The notes beneath the pieces are model-generated. The model was not told the origin of the DNA. It did not search any database and was given only the letters and a program-made list of their open reading frames with translations. 64,000 nt of DNA from Thalassotalea euphylliae (lineage in GTDB: Bacteria > Pseudomonadota > Gammaproteobacteria > Enterobacterales > Alteromonadaceae): positions 4,092,001-4,156,000 of the forward strand of contig NZ_QUOU01000001.1 in assembly GCF_003390335.1 (NCBI RefSeq). Direction: 5' to 3'. The number at the start of each line of letters is the position of its first letter. The stretch's first letter is position 1. The translations under genes and the position numbers were made by a program. Shown one piece after another: positions 46,538 to 55,498 of the stretch.

Positions 46538-46574
46538 ACCAGTTATAAAAATTTTCTTAATCTATATAACTGGT
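46538..46574. promoter_or_regulatory. Inverted repeat next to the receptor-1 promoter
   Basis: Perfect 10-bp arms ACCAGTTATA (46538-46547) and TATAACTGGT (46565-46574) with a 17-nt spacer, immediately upstream of the -35-like box. It could be an operator bound by a second regulator. Confidence 0.5.
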
Positions 46575-46655
46575 CACAACAGGAAGTTATAGCCTTGCTA
46601 AATATATTGAATTAAGCCTATTCGAGTTTTTGAATGTATAGGGAAGAATTTAAAA

Positions 46656-47741
46656 TCTTGAATTCAACTAATAAGTGCAATCGTTTATGCAGCCACTAAT
46701 TTCTCTGGCTGACCGGTAAATAATTCATAAGGTGTTTTATAACCTCTTGTCTTTCTTGGGCGGTGATTGAGCTTATCAACTGCCGCCTGAATTTCTTCTT
46801 CACTAAGCGCCATAAAGTCTGTGCCTTTGGGAAAGTAACGTCGCAGTAAACCGTTAGTATTCTCATTGATACCTCGCTCCCACGAAGCGTAAGGGTGGGC
46901 GAAGTACACATCCGCTTCTAGCGCTTGAGCAATTCGCTCATGTTGAGCAAATTCTTTACCATTATCGAAGGTAATCGTCAGTACCTTTTCTTTGAGTGGC
47001 ATAACACTATCAATGATAGCGTCTGCTGTAATATCAGCATGTTTGCTCTCAATACGCCTAACAACGGTATAAAGTGTCTTTCGCTCAACCAGTGTGACAA
47101 AGGCGTGTTGGCGCCCTTTTCCTATAACAGTATCACCTTCCCAATCACCAAGACGAGATTTTGTGTCAACTACCGCTGGGCGTTCATCAATACCGACACG
47201 GTTCACAAGTTGGCCACGCTTACTATAGCGGCCATAGCGTTTTTGGTATTTTTTACCTGCTCTGGTGAGAGATTTATACAGTTGACCACCTTGGGCTTTA
47301 TCCTGATAAATATAGCGGTAAATACTCTCATGGTGCAGGGAAAGCTTTTCTTCTAATTTAATCCGTCCAGTAATTTGCTCTGGGCTAAAGTCTTGCTCAA
47401 GCAACCACTTAATCCAACCTTGGACCTGCTCTGTGATTTTGACTGACTTAGTAGCCGATTGACGTCTTTGTTTAGCCAATTGGTGAGCTTGTTTTGGTCG
47501 ATAGCCCCTCAATCCTTTATTGCGTCGTATCTCGCGTGAAATGGATGACGGACTGCGCTCTAAAATTTCAGCTATCTCTTTTTGACTATGTTTTGCTTTT
47601 AACAAAGCGTAAATCTGGTATCGTTCAGCTTGTGTCAGCTGTTTGTAGTTCATAAGGCTATTTCCTTTGGCGAGAAAGTAGCCGAACTATAACAGCTGGC
47701 CACCTAACCTGAGAAATTGCACTTATTATGCGAATCTAAGA
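46656..47741 (-). mobile_element. IS30-family insertion sequence, copy 1 (about 1086 bp)
   Basis: Imperfect terminal inverted repeats: TCTTGAATTCAACTAATAAG at the left and TCTTAGATTCGCATAATAAG at the right (read inward), both continuing TGCAAT. The boundaries were set where the two copies in this window stop agreeing; no certain target duplication. It lies between the receptor-1 promoter and the sigma-factor promoter. Confidence 0.85.
46685..47653 (-). CDS. IS30-family transposase
   Basis: A 322-aa transposase with an N-terminal helix-turn-helix (TQAERYQIYALLKAKHSQKE, then IAEILERSPSSISREI) and a DDE core: Asp in GDWEGDTVIGKG, Asp in TFDNGKEFAQHE and Glu in WERGINENTNGLL. The protein is identical to the one at 51140-52108. 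An antisense 143-aa frame occurs inside both copies and is a shadow. Confidence 0.95.
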   Translation of the reverse strand: MNYKQLTQAERYQIYALLKAKHSQKEIAEILERSPSSISREIRRNKGLRGYRPKQAHQLAKQRRQSATKSVKITEQVQGWIKWLLEQDFSPEQITGRIKLEEKLSLHHESIYRYIYQDKAQGGQLYKSLTRAGKKYQKRYGRYSKRGQLVNRVGIDERPAVVDTKSRLGDWEGDTVIGKGRQHAFVTLVERKTLYTVVRRIESKHADITADAIIDSVMPLKEKVLTITFDNGKEFAQHERIAQALEADVYFAHPYASWERGINENTNGLLRRYFPKGTDFMALSEEEIQAAVDKLNHRPRKTRGYKTPYELFTGQPEKLVAA

Positions 47742-47828
47742 TTATAAAATTTCACTACACCTGCCAATTTAAAAATGAAACTTTGCGCCGACACAAAAAT
47801 ATTTTCACTAGTTACTAAATTTAATAGC

Positions 47829-47853
47829 GGAAAACAAATGGTGACTCGTCATA
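47829..47853 (+). promoter_or_regulatory. Shared ECF-type promoter motif upstream of the sigma-factor gene
   Basis: GGAAAA (47829-47834), 12 nt, CGTC (47847-47850) preceded by T, then ATACAC. It is 45-66 bases upstream of the sigma ATG. It implies autoregulation. Confidence 0.65.
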
Positions 47854-47894
47854 CACAATGAGGTCCAAATGTTTTATAATTCGATGACTAATGT

Positions 47895-48455
47895 ATGACT
47901 AATGAAAATATGTTTCATAAATTATTTCTCTCTTCAAAAGAAGGGCTGAATCGCTTAGTGGCACGAATTGTGCCGCCTAGCGATATAGAAGATATTGTAC
48001 AAGAAACTTACGTACGTTTGTGTGGCGTAAAGGACGTAAAGGGAATATCTTCACCTAAATCTTTTATGTATAAGACAGCTAAAAATTTAGCACTTGATTA
48101 CGCTAAACAAGCGAGAGTTAAGTTAGTTGACGATGTTGATGACTGGAATGCTTTTGAAAGTCTTTTAACAGATACTACTCATGATGAAGAATTTCAAAAA
48201 TACACTTCAAACAAAGATTTTGAAGAGCTGTGTGAAGCAATTAGAATGCTTCCAGTGCAATGTAGAAAAGTATTCGTGCTTAAAAAAGTATATGGCCACA
48301 GCCAAAAAGAAATTGCATCTAGTCTCGGGTTAAGTGAAAGCACAGTAGAAAAACATGTTTCTGCTGGCACAAAACGATGTTATCAATTTATTAAAAACCA
48401 AAGAAGCCTAGAAGAGAAAAGCTTTGTTAAAACTAAACAAGGAGACGCAAAATGA
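47895..48455 (+). CDS. ECF RNA polymerase sigma factor (FecI-like)
   Basis: A 186-aa sigma-70-family ECF factor. Region 2 (about residues 10-75): VARIVPPSDIEDIVQETYVR, then SPKSFMYKTAKNLALDYAKQ. Region 4 (about 115-165): LPVQCRKVFVLKKVYGHSQK, then EIASSLGLSESTVEKHVSAG, a clear helix-turn-helix. The stop overlaps the FecR start by four bases (ATGA), so they are co-translated. The next gene in the original layout is presumably receptor 2 with its STN domain, giving a FecI-FecR-FecA type surface-signalling trio that is now separated by two insertion sequences. Its own upstream site carries the shared motif. Confidence 0.93.
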   Translation: MTNENMFHKLFLSSKEGLNRLVARIVPPSDIEDIVQETYVRLCGVKDVKGISSPKSFMYKTAKNLALDYAKQARVKLVDDVDDWNAFESLLTDTTHDEEFQKYTSNKDFEELCEAIRMLPVQCRKVFVLKKVYGHSQKEIASSLGLSESTVEKHVSAGTKRCYQFIKNQRSLEEKSFVKTKQGDAK

Positions 48456-49501
48456 ACAATAATGTTGTAAATTTTATCAATGCGTCACAGATGTCTAACG
48501 ACGCGTTAGATGTAGCCTGCGATTGGATTGCGAAAATCGATCGAGGTTTAACTTCAGAAGAAACCCAAACATTCCAGTCATGGCTTTATGAAAAACCATC
48601 CAATATGGAAACCATGTTGGATGTTGCGAAATTTTCAGAAAAATTAGAAGAGCTAAATAGACTTGCAGAAATAGTTCCTGAAGACTTGGTTAAGAAAGAA
48701 AAACCTTACAATTGGCATAGTGCTATTGCAGCATCAGTGCTGGTCATGTTTAGTTTACTTTTCTTTTTTCCTACCGAAGAAATACCTGTAACACCGAAAT
48801 ACGCAGCTATTGAGAAGATGTACTCAACTCAAATTGGTGAAAAAAATACGATTCACTTACCTGACGACAGTATACTGATTTTGAATACTGATAGTCTGGT
48901 AAACATTGCTTATACAGATACTGCGAGAATTATTGAGTTGCAAAAAGGTGAGATGCATATTGAAGTTGCACATGATTTAAATAGACCACTGAGTGTCGTT
49001 GCAGGAGAGAAGGTGATTCAAGCCGTAGGTACTGCATTTAACGTTGAATACAGTACCCATGAAGTAGAGCTGTTAGTTACTGATGGTAAAGTACTCGTTG
49101 CAGATATAGACGAAAGGAGTCTAAAGAATATTCAGAAGCTATCTCATGTTTCATTGTCAGTCTCAGAGGGGCAAAAGGTATCTCTAGATACATCACCTGT
49201 TGACTATCGGCTCACTATAGAAACAGTTAATAGAAATGAGATGACCAAAGCTCTTTCTTGGCAACAAGGTAAACTGGTGTTTACAGGTGATACGCTTGAA
49301 GAAGCCATTAAGGAAATCGCTCGATATACGGAGTTAGAAATAGAGTTAGCTCATGATGAGAAGTTACGGAACATGCAAATCGCAGGAAGATTTAAGACTG
49401 GTGATGTTCGCGGGCTACTAGCAATATTAGAAAAGACATTTAATATTGAACATAAGCAGCTTTCAACAAATAAGATAAGATTGAGTTTTAAATCAAGCTA
49501 A
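48452..49501 (+). CDS. FecR-family anti-sigma/transmembrane signal protein
   Basis: A 349-aa inner-membrane regulator. The N-terminal cytoplasmic domain (DUF4880-like: ALDVACDWIAKIDRGLTSEE, then TFQSWLYEKPSN) should bind the sigma factor. A TM helix lies at about 92-108 (AAIAASVLVMFSLLFFF). The periplasmic FecR domain follows (TIHLPDDSILILNTDSLVNI, ELQKGEMHIEVAHD, AVGTAFNVEY, LLVTDGKVLV) and ends with an STN-like part (GDTLEEAIKEIARYTELEI), which interacts with the receptor's signalling domain. Typical length. IS256 copy 2 begins 28 bases past the stop. Confidence 0.93.
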   Translation: MNNNVVNFINASQMSNDALDVACDWIAKIDRGLTSEETQTFQSWLYEKPSNMETMLDVAKFSEKLEELNRLAEIVPEDLVKKEKPYNWHSAIAASVLVMFSLLFFFPTEEIPVTPKYAAIEKMYSTQIGEKNTIHLPDDSILILNTDSLVNIAYTDTARIIELQKGEMHIEVAHDLNRPLSVVAGEKVIQAVGTAFNVEYSTHEVELLVTDGKVLVADIDERSLKNIQKLSHVSLSVSEGQKVSLDTSPVDYRLTIETVNRNEMTKALSWQQGKLVFTGDTLEEAIKEIARYTELEIELAHDEKLRNMQIAGRFKTGDVRGLLAILEKTFNIEHKQLSTNKIRLSFKSS

Positions 49502-49520
49502 ATATAAAAGGCGATTACGT

Positions 49521-49528
49521 TAAGTGAT
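49521..49528 (+). repeat. Target-site duplication of IS256 copy 2
   Basis: TAAGTGAT at 49521-49528 is repeated exactly at 50838-50845, directly flanking the element. Eight bases is normal for IS256-family transposition, so this is a clean insertion. Confidence 0.95.
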
Positions 49529-50837
49529 GACCCTGTAACACATTTTGTGTAACTGCCAGTTTTAAATAACATCTTTTAATCGGTCTTCGAATTCGATCAT
49601 AAATCGATTTAAGGCCGATTTCCAATTTCTTATCGGCATCGTCCATTTTTTAGATGCCTGCTCAATAGCTAAGTAAACCACCTTTTTCGCCGAATCGTCA
49701 TGTGGGAACAGCTTACGTTTCTTAATGGCTTTACGTATAACTGAGTTCAGCGATTCAATAGCGTTGGTGGTGTAAATAGCTTTTCTGATATCTTCAGGGT
49801 AATTGAAGATGGTACTAACGTTTTGCCAGTTATTTCGCCATGAGCGAGAGATATTGGGATATTTACTGTCCCAGCGTTGCTCAAACTGCTCTAAGGCCAT
49901 TAAGGCTTCATCTTCAGTTACCGATTGGTATATGCGCTTTAAATCAGCCGTGATGGCTTTGTAGTCTTTCCACGGCACAAACTTCAATGAATTACGCACC
50001 ATATGAACAATACAAAGCTGAATTTGTGTGTCAGGATAAACGGTATTAATTGCATCAGGGAAACCTTTAAGGCCATCGACACAGGCGATAAGGATATCTT
50101 TGACGCCACGGTTTTGAAGCTCCGTTAATACGTTAAGCCAGAACTTCGCGCCTTCGTTTTCTGATATCCACATACCTAGAAGTTCTTTATGGCCTTCGAT
50201 ATTCACGCCTAAGGCTAAGTAAATGGCTTTGTTGATGACTTGCTTATCTTGGCGTATTTTTACAACCAAGCAGTCGAGATAGACGATTGGGTAAACAGCA
50301 TCAAGCGGCCTGGCTTGCCACTCGACGACTTGAGCGATAACCGCATCAGTCACACGAGAAATCAGTGTTGGTGAAACATCTGCATCGTACATTTCCTTGA
50401 ATGTGGACACGATTTCACGAGTCGTCATGCCTTTGGAATACAGATATAAAATCTTGTCATCCATTGACGTAAAGCGGGTTTGATTCTTTTTAACCAGTTG
50501 AGGCTCAAAACTAGAATCTCTATCACGAGGTGTATCTAAATCAATCTCGCCATCTTCTGTTCGTATAGTTTTGGGCGAATAGCCATTGCGTGAATTATCG
50601 TTGATGGATTGCTCATGACGAACATAACCAAGGTGTTCATCCAGCTCCGCATTAAGCGCAGCTTCAACCGTTACCTTGGTAAGCATTTTACGAAAGTTCG
50701 TTAAATCTGCTTCCGTTTTGATGGATTTAGCCGCTTGCTTGGCAAAGACTTCAAGTTCTTTCTTGTTCATAACTACCTATCCTAAACCCTATATGGGTAT
50801 TAATAATAGGCAGTTACACAGATTTAGTTACAGAGTC
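49529..50837 (-). mobile_element. IS256-family insertion sequence, copy 2 (1309 bp)
   Basis: Same length and end sequences as copy 1, but in reverse orientation. It is flanked by the 8-bp duplication TAAGTGAT. It separates FecR from the TonB receptor with the STN domain. Confidence 0.95.
49562..50770 (-). CDS. IS256-family (mutator-type) transposase
   Basis: A 402-aa protein identical to the transposase of copy 1, with the same three catalytic residues (Asp in VYLDCL, Asp in ACVDGLKG, Glu in NAIESLNS). Intact, so it may mobilise all three copies in the window. Confidence 0.95.
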   Translation of the reverse strand: MNKKELEVFAKQAAKSIKTEADLTNFRKMLTKVTVEAALNAELDEHLGYVRHEQSINDNSRNGYSPKTIRTEDGEIDLDTPRDRDSSFEPQLVKKNQTRFTSMDDKILYLYSKGMTTREIVSTFKEMYDADVSPTLISRVTDAVIAQVVEWQARPLDAVYPIVYLDCLVVKIRQDKQVINKAIYLALGVNIEGHKELLGMWISENEGAKFWLNVLTELQNRGVKDILIACVDGLKGFPDAINTVYPDTQIQLCIVHMVRNSLKFVPWKDYKAITADLKRIYQSVTEDEALMALEQFEQRWDSKYPNISRSWRNNWQNVSTIFNYPEDIRKAIYTTNAIESLNSVIRKAIKKRKLFPHDDSAKKVVYLAIEQASKKWTMPIRNWKSALNRFMIEFEDRLKDVI

Positions 50838-51051
50838 TAAGTGATTGCCTTTCATTTCCAATTTCTCAAAGATTGTCGTTCAAATATAACTTGCTTAGGC
50901 ATAATTAAGTATCTCCATAAAAACACTATATATTTCCTTCTTTACAGCATAATTTTGCTCTTGTTGAACGTATTAACGAAGGCTCTCTATACTTTCATTT
51001 GAGCTATTTTCAATCGGGCATGTTGATTTACACTCCGCTTAGATATTAAAT

Positions 51052-52137
51052 TCTTAGATTCGCATAATAAGTGCAATTTCTCAGGTTAGGTGGCCAGCTG
51101 TTATAGTTCGGCTACTTTCTCGCCAAAGGAAATAGCCTTATGAACTACAAACAGCTGACACAAGCTGAACGATACCAGATTTACGCTTTGTTAAAAGCAA
51201 AACATAGTCAAAAAGAGATAGCTGAAATTTTAGAGCGCAGTCCGTCATCCATTTCACGCGAGATACGACGCAATAAAGGATTGAGGGGCTATCGACCAAA
51301 ACAAGCTCACCAATTGGCTAAACAAAGACGTCAATCGGCTACTAAGTCAGTCAAAATCACAGAGCAGGTCCAAGGTTGGATTAAGTGGTTGCTTGAGCAA
51401 GACTTTAGCCCAGAGCAAATTACTGGACGGATTAAATTAGAAGAAAAGCTTTCCCTGCACCATGAGAGTATTTACCGCTATATTTATCAGGATAAAGCCC
51501 AAGGTGGTCAACTGTATAAATCTCTCACCAGAGCAGGTAAAAAATACCAAAAACGCTATGGCCGCTATAGTAAGCGTGGCCAACTTGTGAACCGTGTCGG
51601 TATTGATGAACGCCCAGCGGTAGTTGACACAAAATCTCGTCTTGGTGATTGGGAAGGTGATACTGTTATAGGAAAAGGGCGCCAACACGCCTTTGTCACA
51701 CTGGTTGAGCGAAAGACACTTTATACCGTTGTTAGGCGTATTGAGAGCAAACATGCTGATATTACAGCAGACGCTATCATTGATAGTGTTATGCCACTCA
51801 AAGAAAAGGTACTGACGATTACCTTCGATAATGGTAAAGAATTTGCTCAACATGAGCGAATTGCTCAAGCGCTAGAAGCGGATGTGTACTTCGCCCACCC
51901 TTACGCTTCGTGGGAGCGAGGTATCAATGAGAATACTAACGGTTTACTGCGACGTTACTTTCCCAAAGGCACAGACTTTATGGCGCTTAGTGAAGAAGAA
52001 ATTCAGGCGGCAGTTGATAAGCTCAATCACCGCCCAAGAAAGACAAGAGGTTATAAAACACCTTATGAATTATTTACCGGTCAGCCAGAGAAATTAGTGG
52101 CTGCATAAACGATTGCACTTATTAGTTGAATTCAAGA
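51052..52137 (+). mobile_element. IS30-family insertion sequence, copy 2 (about 1086 bp)
   Basis: Same ends and length as copy 1 but inverted. If the element starts at TCTTAG, the flanks are AT on both sides, compatible with a 2-bp target duplication. It lies about 90 bases upstream of receptor 2 and probably displaced that gene's original promoter. Confidence 0.85.
51140..52108 (+). CDS. IS30-family transposase
   Basis: A 322-aa protein identical to the one at 46685-47653, with the helix-turn-helix and DDE motifs intact. The two inverted copies enclose the sigma/FecR genes and IS256 copy 2. Confidence 0.95.
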   Translation: MNYKQLTQAERYQIYALLKAKHSQKEIAEILERSPSSISREIRRNKGLRGYRPKQAHQLAKQRRQSATKSVKITEQVQGWIKWLLEQDFSPEQITGRIKLEEKLSLHHESIYRYIYQDKAQGGQLYKSLTRAGKKYQKRYGRYSKRGQLVNRVGIDERPAVVDTKSRLGDWEGDTVIGKGRQHAFVTLVERKTLYTVVRRIESKHADITADAIIDSVMPLKEKVLTITFDNGKEFAQHERIAQALEADVYFAHPYASWERGINENTNGLLRRYFPKGTDFMALSEEEIQAAVDKLNHRPRKTRGYKTPYELFTGQPEKLVAA

Positions 52138-52228
52138 ATCTATATACATAAGGTAAATTTGCTATAGGTTCAAAGTCGCATAGGTCGAATAGAGTTGATT
52201 TGAGGCGTATTGATGTAAAGGGTTAGAT

Positions 52229-55200
52229 ATGTTGTCCACAATGAATATAAAAAAAATGTCCTTAGAATGGACTGCTTTTTTAATTGTTCTGAGTAGCTTT
52301 TTTATTAGTCTCTCAAGTAATGCAAACGCTTCAAAAGAAAGCGTTACAATGGAGTTTGATATTGACGCTTCTGATGCTGAGACTGCACTTTTAGAGTTTG
52401 CTGAGCAAGCCAACCTCACACTTCTAGTGCCATTTCGGTTAGTAAATGGTATACAAACTAATTCTTTACATGGGCGATTTTCATATTTGGAAGGTATTGT
52501 AATACTTTTAAATGGAACTGGACTGAAAGCGATCCGTCTTGAGCAAGATGCTATTTCAATAGTTAAAGATGAAGATCATATTTCTTCGAACTCTTCTGTT
52601 TTACCTGTAGAAGAATTAGGGGCAGACAATCTGGCAAAAGTTGTATCCGAAGAAAAAGAAGCACCTCAAATAGAAGTATTCGAAATTACAGGCATTAGGA
52701 GTAGTTTGGCTCATGCGATGGAAAACAAAAGAAATGCAGGTTCAATTCAGGACGGTATAGCAGCAGAAGATGTTGGTAAATTTCCAGACCAGAACGTAGC
52801 AGAGTCATTACAGCGCTTGCCGGGAGTTGCGATTTCAAGACAGAATGGAGAAGGTTCAAAGCTAACTATCCGTGGCTTTGGCCCAGAATTTAACTTAGTT
52901 CAAGTTAATGGTCGAACCATAGCAACTACGGGTACAGATCGCTCACTTGATTTTCAAGTATTACCTTCAGAGTTGATTGCTGGATCTGACGTTGTTAAGG
53001 CCCCAATGGCTAGCATACAAGAAGGTAGCATCGGTGGTTATGTTAATGTTAAAACAGCACGTCCCAAAAGCAGTCCCGGTTTCAAAGCTGTTGGTTCTAT
53101 TCATACAAAATATAGTGAGCTTTCAGATGACATTGGTCCAAGAGTATCAGGTATCGTTAGTAATACCTTTATGGATAACCGATTCGGTGTTTTAATAGGC
53201 TTTACTCATCAAGAAAACACTAACCGGATTGATAGCGCTGAAACTAGTCGCTGGTCTACAGTAACTGCAAGTGCAATCGAGGGAGATATTAAAGACTTAA
53301 ATGGCAATGTTATTACTCCTGAACATCTATGGTACCCGGGGCGATATCGTTTTAACTTGACTGAGGAGCATCGTGAAAGATCTGGTGCTAATGTAACCAT
53401 AGAGTTTGCCCAAACTGATGACATTGCTCACACCGTAGATTTCCTCTACAGTGATTTTAAACGCGAAGAGCTACGACAAGGTATGCAGATACCTTTGCAC
53501 AGATCTGGATGGAGAAATGTTGTTGCGTCTAACAACTTAACTGCTATCCGTGGAGAAAAGTTTGGCAATCACCCACTTGATGGTCAATTTGGTGAAAGTG
53601 GCGAAGTGAGTGAAACAATAGTATTTGGTTACCATCTAAATGCTGTTGTAGGAAATTTTACGTTCGATTTTGATGCGTTCAAATCAAAAGCTGATGCAAC
53701 CATAATTACTCACAACTATGTTCCCAATTTAATTGATGCTACTCAGGAAATAGGTAATGATGTTATCAAATATGACTTAGTAGGCGGTGGTAATCTTCTG
53801 GATTACCAGAGCAATATTGATATATCAAATACTTCAAATGTGCGTGCTCATTTTAACACTTTGTTTGATGAACGCCTTGAAGATGATGTCGCTGAACTTA
53901 AATTTGATGCACGCTATGAAACTGATGAAGGTACGTTGACTTCAATTGATACGGGTGTAGCGTACTCTAGTCGTGAAAAAACACTTGGTCATTATAGGAT
54001 TCAGAGTGGATGCGGGAATAAAGACGTTATTAATCCTATTTCCACTTGTAATACATTTTTTGATTTGGATGACTCTCTTTTTAAAACTAATGATTCGCAT
54101 TTTCTATCAGAAGAAAGTGGTGACTTCCCTCGCCAATTTATTTTAGTTGCAGATGTTCAGAAATACTTGGATGCAATTGGTACACTTCGACAGGAGCCGA
54201 ATTGGACAGATAAATTTTTGAGTAGGCCACGCTCAACAGCAACAGAAGAAGAAAAAACATCCGCTTACGTTCAGTTCAACTTTAAAGGTGAGCTAGGCGA
54301 TTACACGTGGAGCGGGAATGCGGGAGCTAGATATGTTGATGTAGAAACAGTTTCTAGTGGTTATGGACAAAACAGAATTGCTATCGAGCATGCTGTAGAC
54401 AAAAATGATAATAGTATTCAAATTGACGTTCTTTACAGCGAGTTGAGCCAGATTTCTAAAAAACACAGATACGATGAAGTATTGCCAAGCGTAAATTTTA
54501 AACTAGATTTTCAGAATGGCTATAACTTGCGTTTTGCAGGTTCAAAAGTTATATCACTTCCTACTATTTCTGATATCAGTGTTAGTGCTACCTACAATGA
54601 CATACGAGCGTCAAATTTCAGTACAGTTAAGGGCAATCCATTCTTGTTACCTTACGAAGCAACGCAGTTCGATTTGTCGCTAGAGTATTATTCAGAAAAT
54701 GGCGATTCATATGCTTTAAACTTATTTACCAAGACTCTTGATTCATTTATTTCTACTCAAACAACCCCTGATACAACACCAAATGTATACATTGATGGAA
54801 AAGAAGTAGACGCGTCAATTGATATCCCGGAATTTGGTCCTCTTGTTGAGTTGGTTACACAGAAAAGTAATAGAGCAGGAGGAGACATAACGGGGGTTGA
54901 ATTAGCGTTTTTACATAACTTTGATTATTTACCGAGTGTATTTGATGGCTTTGGTATTCAAGCTAACTTTACTTACCTTGATGCTGAGGATAAAAATGCG
55001 GAGCCTATTGGTATCGAAGGAATTAACGATCCGGGTGTGGCATTAGAAGGCTTTTCAGAAACCTCCTACAATGTTGTCGCTTTCTATGAGAAAGACCGCA
55101 TTCAAGCACGTTTTGCTTACAACTGGCGGGATGATTTTCTACTAGCTAGATCTGGTACAAGAAATGGTGGATTACCAGAGCATGTTGAAGCTTATGGTCA

Positions 55201-55369
55201 ATTGGATGCCAGCTTCTCCTACGATGTGACTGAAGATGTTACCATTCTATTTGAAGCTATTAATATTACCAATGAACGACTTTATGAATATGTTGATGTA
55301 CAGGAGCGTTTAAGTCGCTTGCAATACACTGGTTCTCGTTTTGCTCTAGGAGCAAGAGTTAAACTTTAG
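52229..55369 (+). CDS. TonB-dependent receptor 2 with STN signalling domain
   Basis: A 1046-aa receptor: signal sequence (FLIVLSSFFISLSSNANA), STN domain about 45-115 (EFDIDASDAETALLEFAEQA, then LHGRFSYLEGIVILLNGTGL), TonB box and plug (FEITGIRSSLAHAMENKRNA, AEDVGKFPDQNVAESLQRLP, TIRGFGPEFNLVQVNGRT), and a large barrel. The STN domain links receptors to FecR-type partners, so this is the natural partner of the sigma/FecR pair upstream, now separated by two insertion sequences. It ends in Leu (ALGARVKL) instead of the usual aromatic residue. No copy of the shared promoter motif is visible between the IS30 element and the gene. Confidence 0.93.
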   Translation: MLSTMNIKKMSLEWTAFLIVLSSFFISLSSNANASKESVTMEFDIDASDAETALLEFAEQANLTLLVPFRLVNGIQTNSLHGRFSYLEGIVILLNGTGLKAIRLEQDAISIVKDEDHISSNSSVLPVEELGADNLAKVVSEEKEAPQIEVFEITGIRSSLAHAMENKRNAGSIQDGIAAEDVGKFPDQNVAESLQRLPGVAISRQNGEGSKLTIRGFGPEFNLVQVNGRTIATTGTDRSLDFQVLPSELIAGSDVVKAPMASIQEGSIGGYVNVKTARPKSSPGFKAVGSIHTKYSELSDDIGPRVSGIVSNTFMDNRFGVLIGFTHQENTNRIDSAETSRWSTVTASAIEGDIKDLNGNVITPEHLWYPGRYRFNLTEEHRERSGANVTIEFAQTDDIAHTVDFLYSDFKREELRQGMQIPLHRSGWRNVVASNNLTAIRGEKFGNHPLDGQFGESGEVSETIVFGYHLNAVVGNFTFDFDAFKSKADATIITHNYVPNLIDATQEIGNDVIKYDLVGGGNLLDYQSNIDISNTSNVRAHFNTLFDERLEDDVAELKFDARYETDEGTLTSIDTGVAYSSREKTLGHYRIQSGCGNKDVINPISTCNTFFDLDDSLFKTNDSHFLSEESGDFPRQFILVADVQKYLDAIGTLRQEPNWTDKFLSRPRSTATEEEKTSAYVQFNFKGELGDYTWSGNAGARYVDVETVSSGYGQNRIAIEHAVDKNDNSIQIDVLYSELSQISKKHRYDEVLPSVNFKLDFQNGYNLRFAGSKVISLPTISDISVSATYNDIRASNFSTVKGNPFLLPYEATQFDLSLEYYSENGDSYALNLFTKTLDSFISTQTTPDTTPNVYIDGKEVDASIDIPEFGPLVELVTQKSNRAGGDITGVELAFLHNFDYLPSVFDGFGIQANFTYLDAEDKNAEPIGIEGINDPGVALEGFSETSYNVVAFYEKDRIQARFAYNWRDDFLLARSGTRNGGLPEHVEAYGQLDASFSYDVTEDVTILFEAINITNERLYEYVDVQERLSRLQYTGSRFALGARVKL

Positions 55370-55439
55370 TTCAAATTTTTCCGTTTTTAAAATTATGAAC
55401 TGCTTATCCTATTTTATTAAAGACTCTGTTATAGATTGA

Positions 55440-55464
55440 GGAAAATTCCGCTTTATTCGTCTTA
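55440..55464 (+). promoter_or_regulatory. Shared ECF-type promoter motif upstream of sulfatase E
   Basis: GGAAAA (55440-55445), 12 nt, CGTC (55458-55461) preceded by T, then TTAAAA. It is 38-59 bases upstream of the GTG start of sulfatase E. Confidence 0.65.
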
Positions 55465-55498
55465 AAATCAAGTCATATTTAATCGAAAGAGCAGGACC

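Larger units (their letters stand above)
49507..50852 (+). terminator. FecR terminator hairpin split by IS256 copy 2
   Basis: Left arm AAAGGCGATTAC (49507-49518); right arm GTGATTGCCTTT (50841-50852). Removing the element and one octamer rejoins them around a GTTAA loop: 12 pairs, two of them G-U, ending in a T run. The IS and its target duplication interrupt it. Confidence 0.6.

Noticed and set aside
46925..47356. 143-aa open frame antisense to the IS30 transposase, repeated at 51437-51868
   Set aside because: It is an exact shadow in both copies with unusual composition and no ribosome site; the DDE transposase on the other strand explains the sequence.
46656..52137. The two inverted IS30 copies as a composite transposon carrying the sigma/FecR pair
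   Set aside because: No target duplication surrounds the whole unit and the genes belong functionally to the neighbouring receptor; separate insertions fit better.
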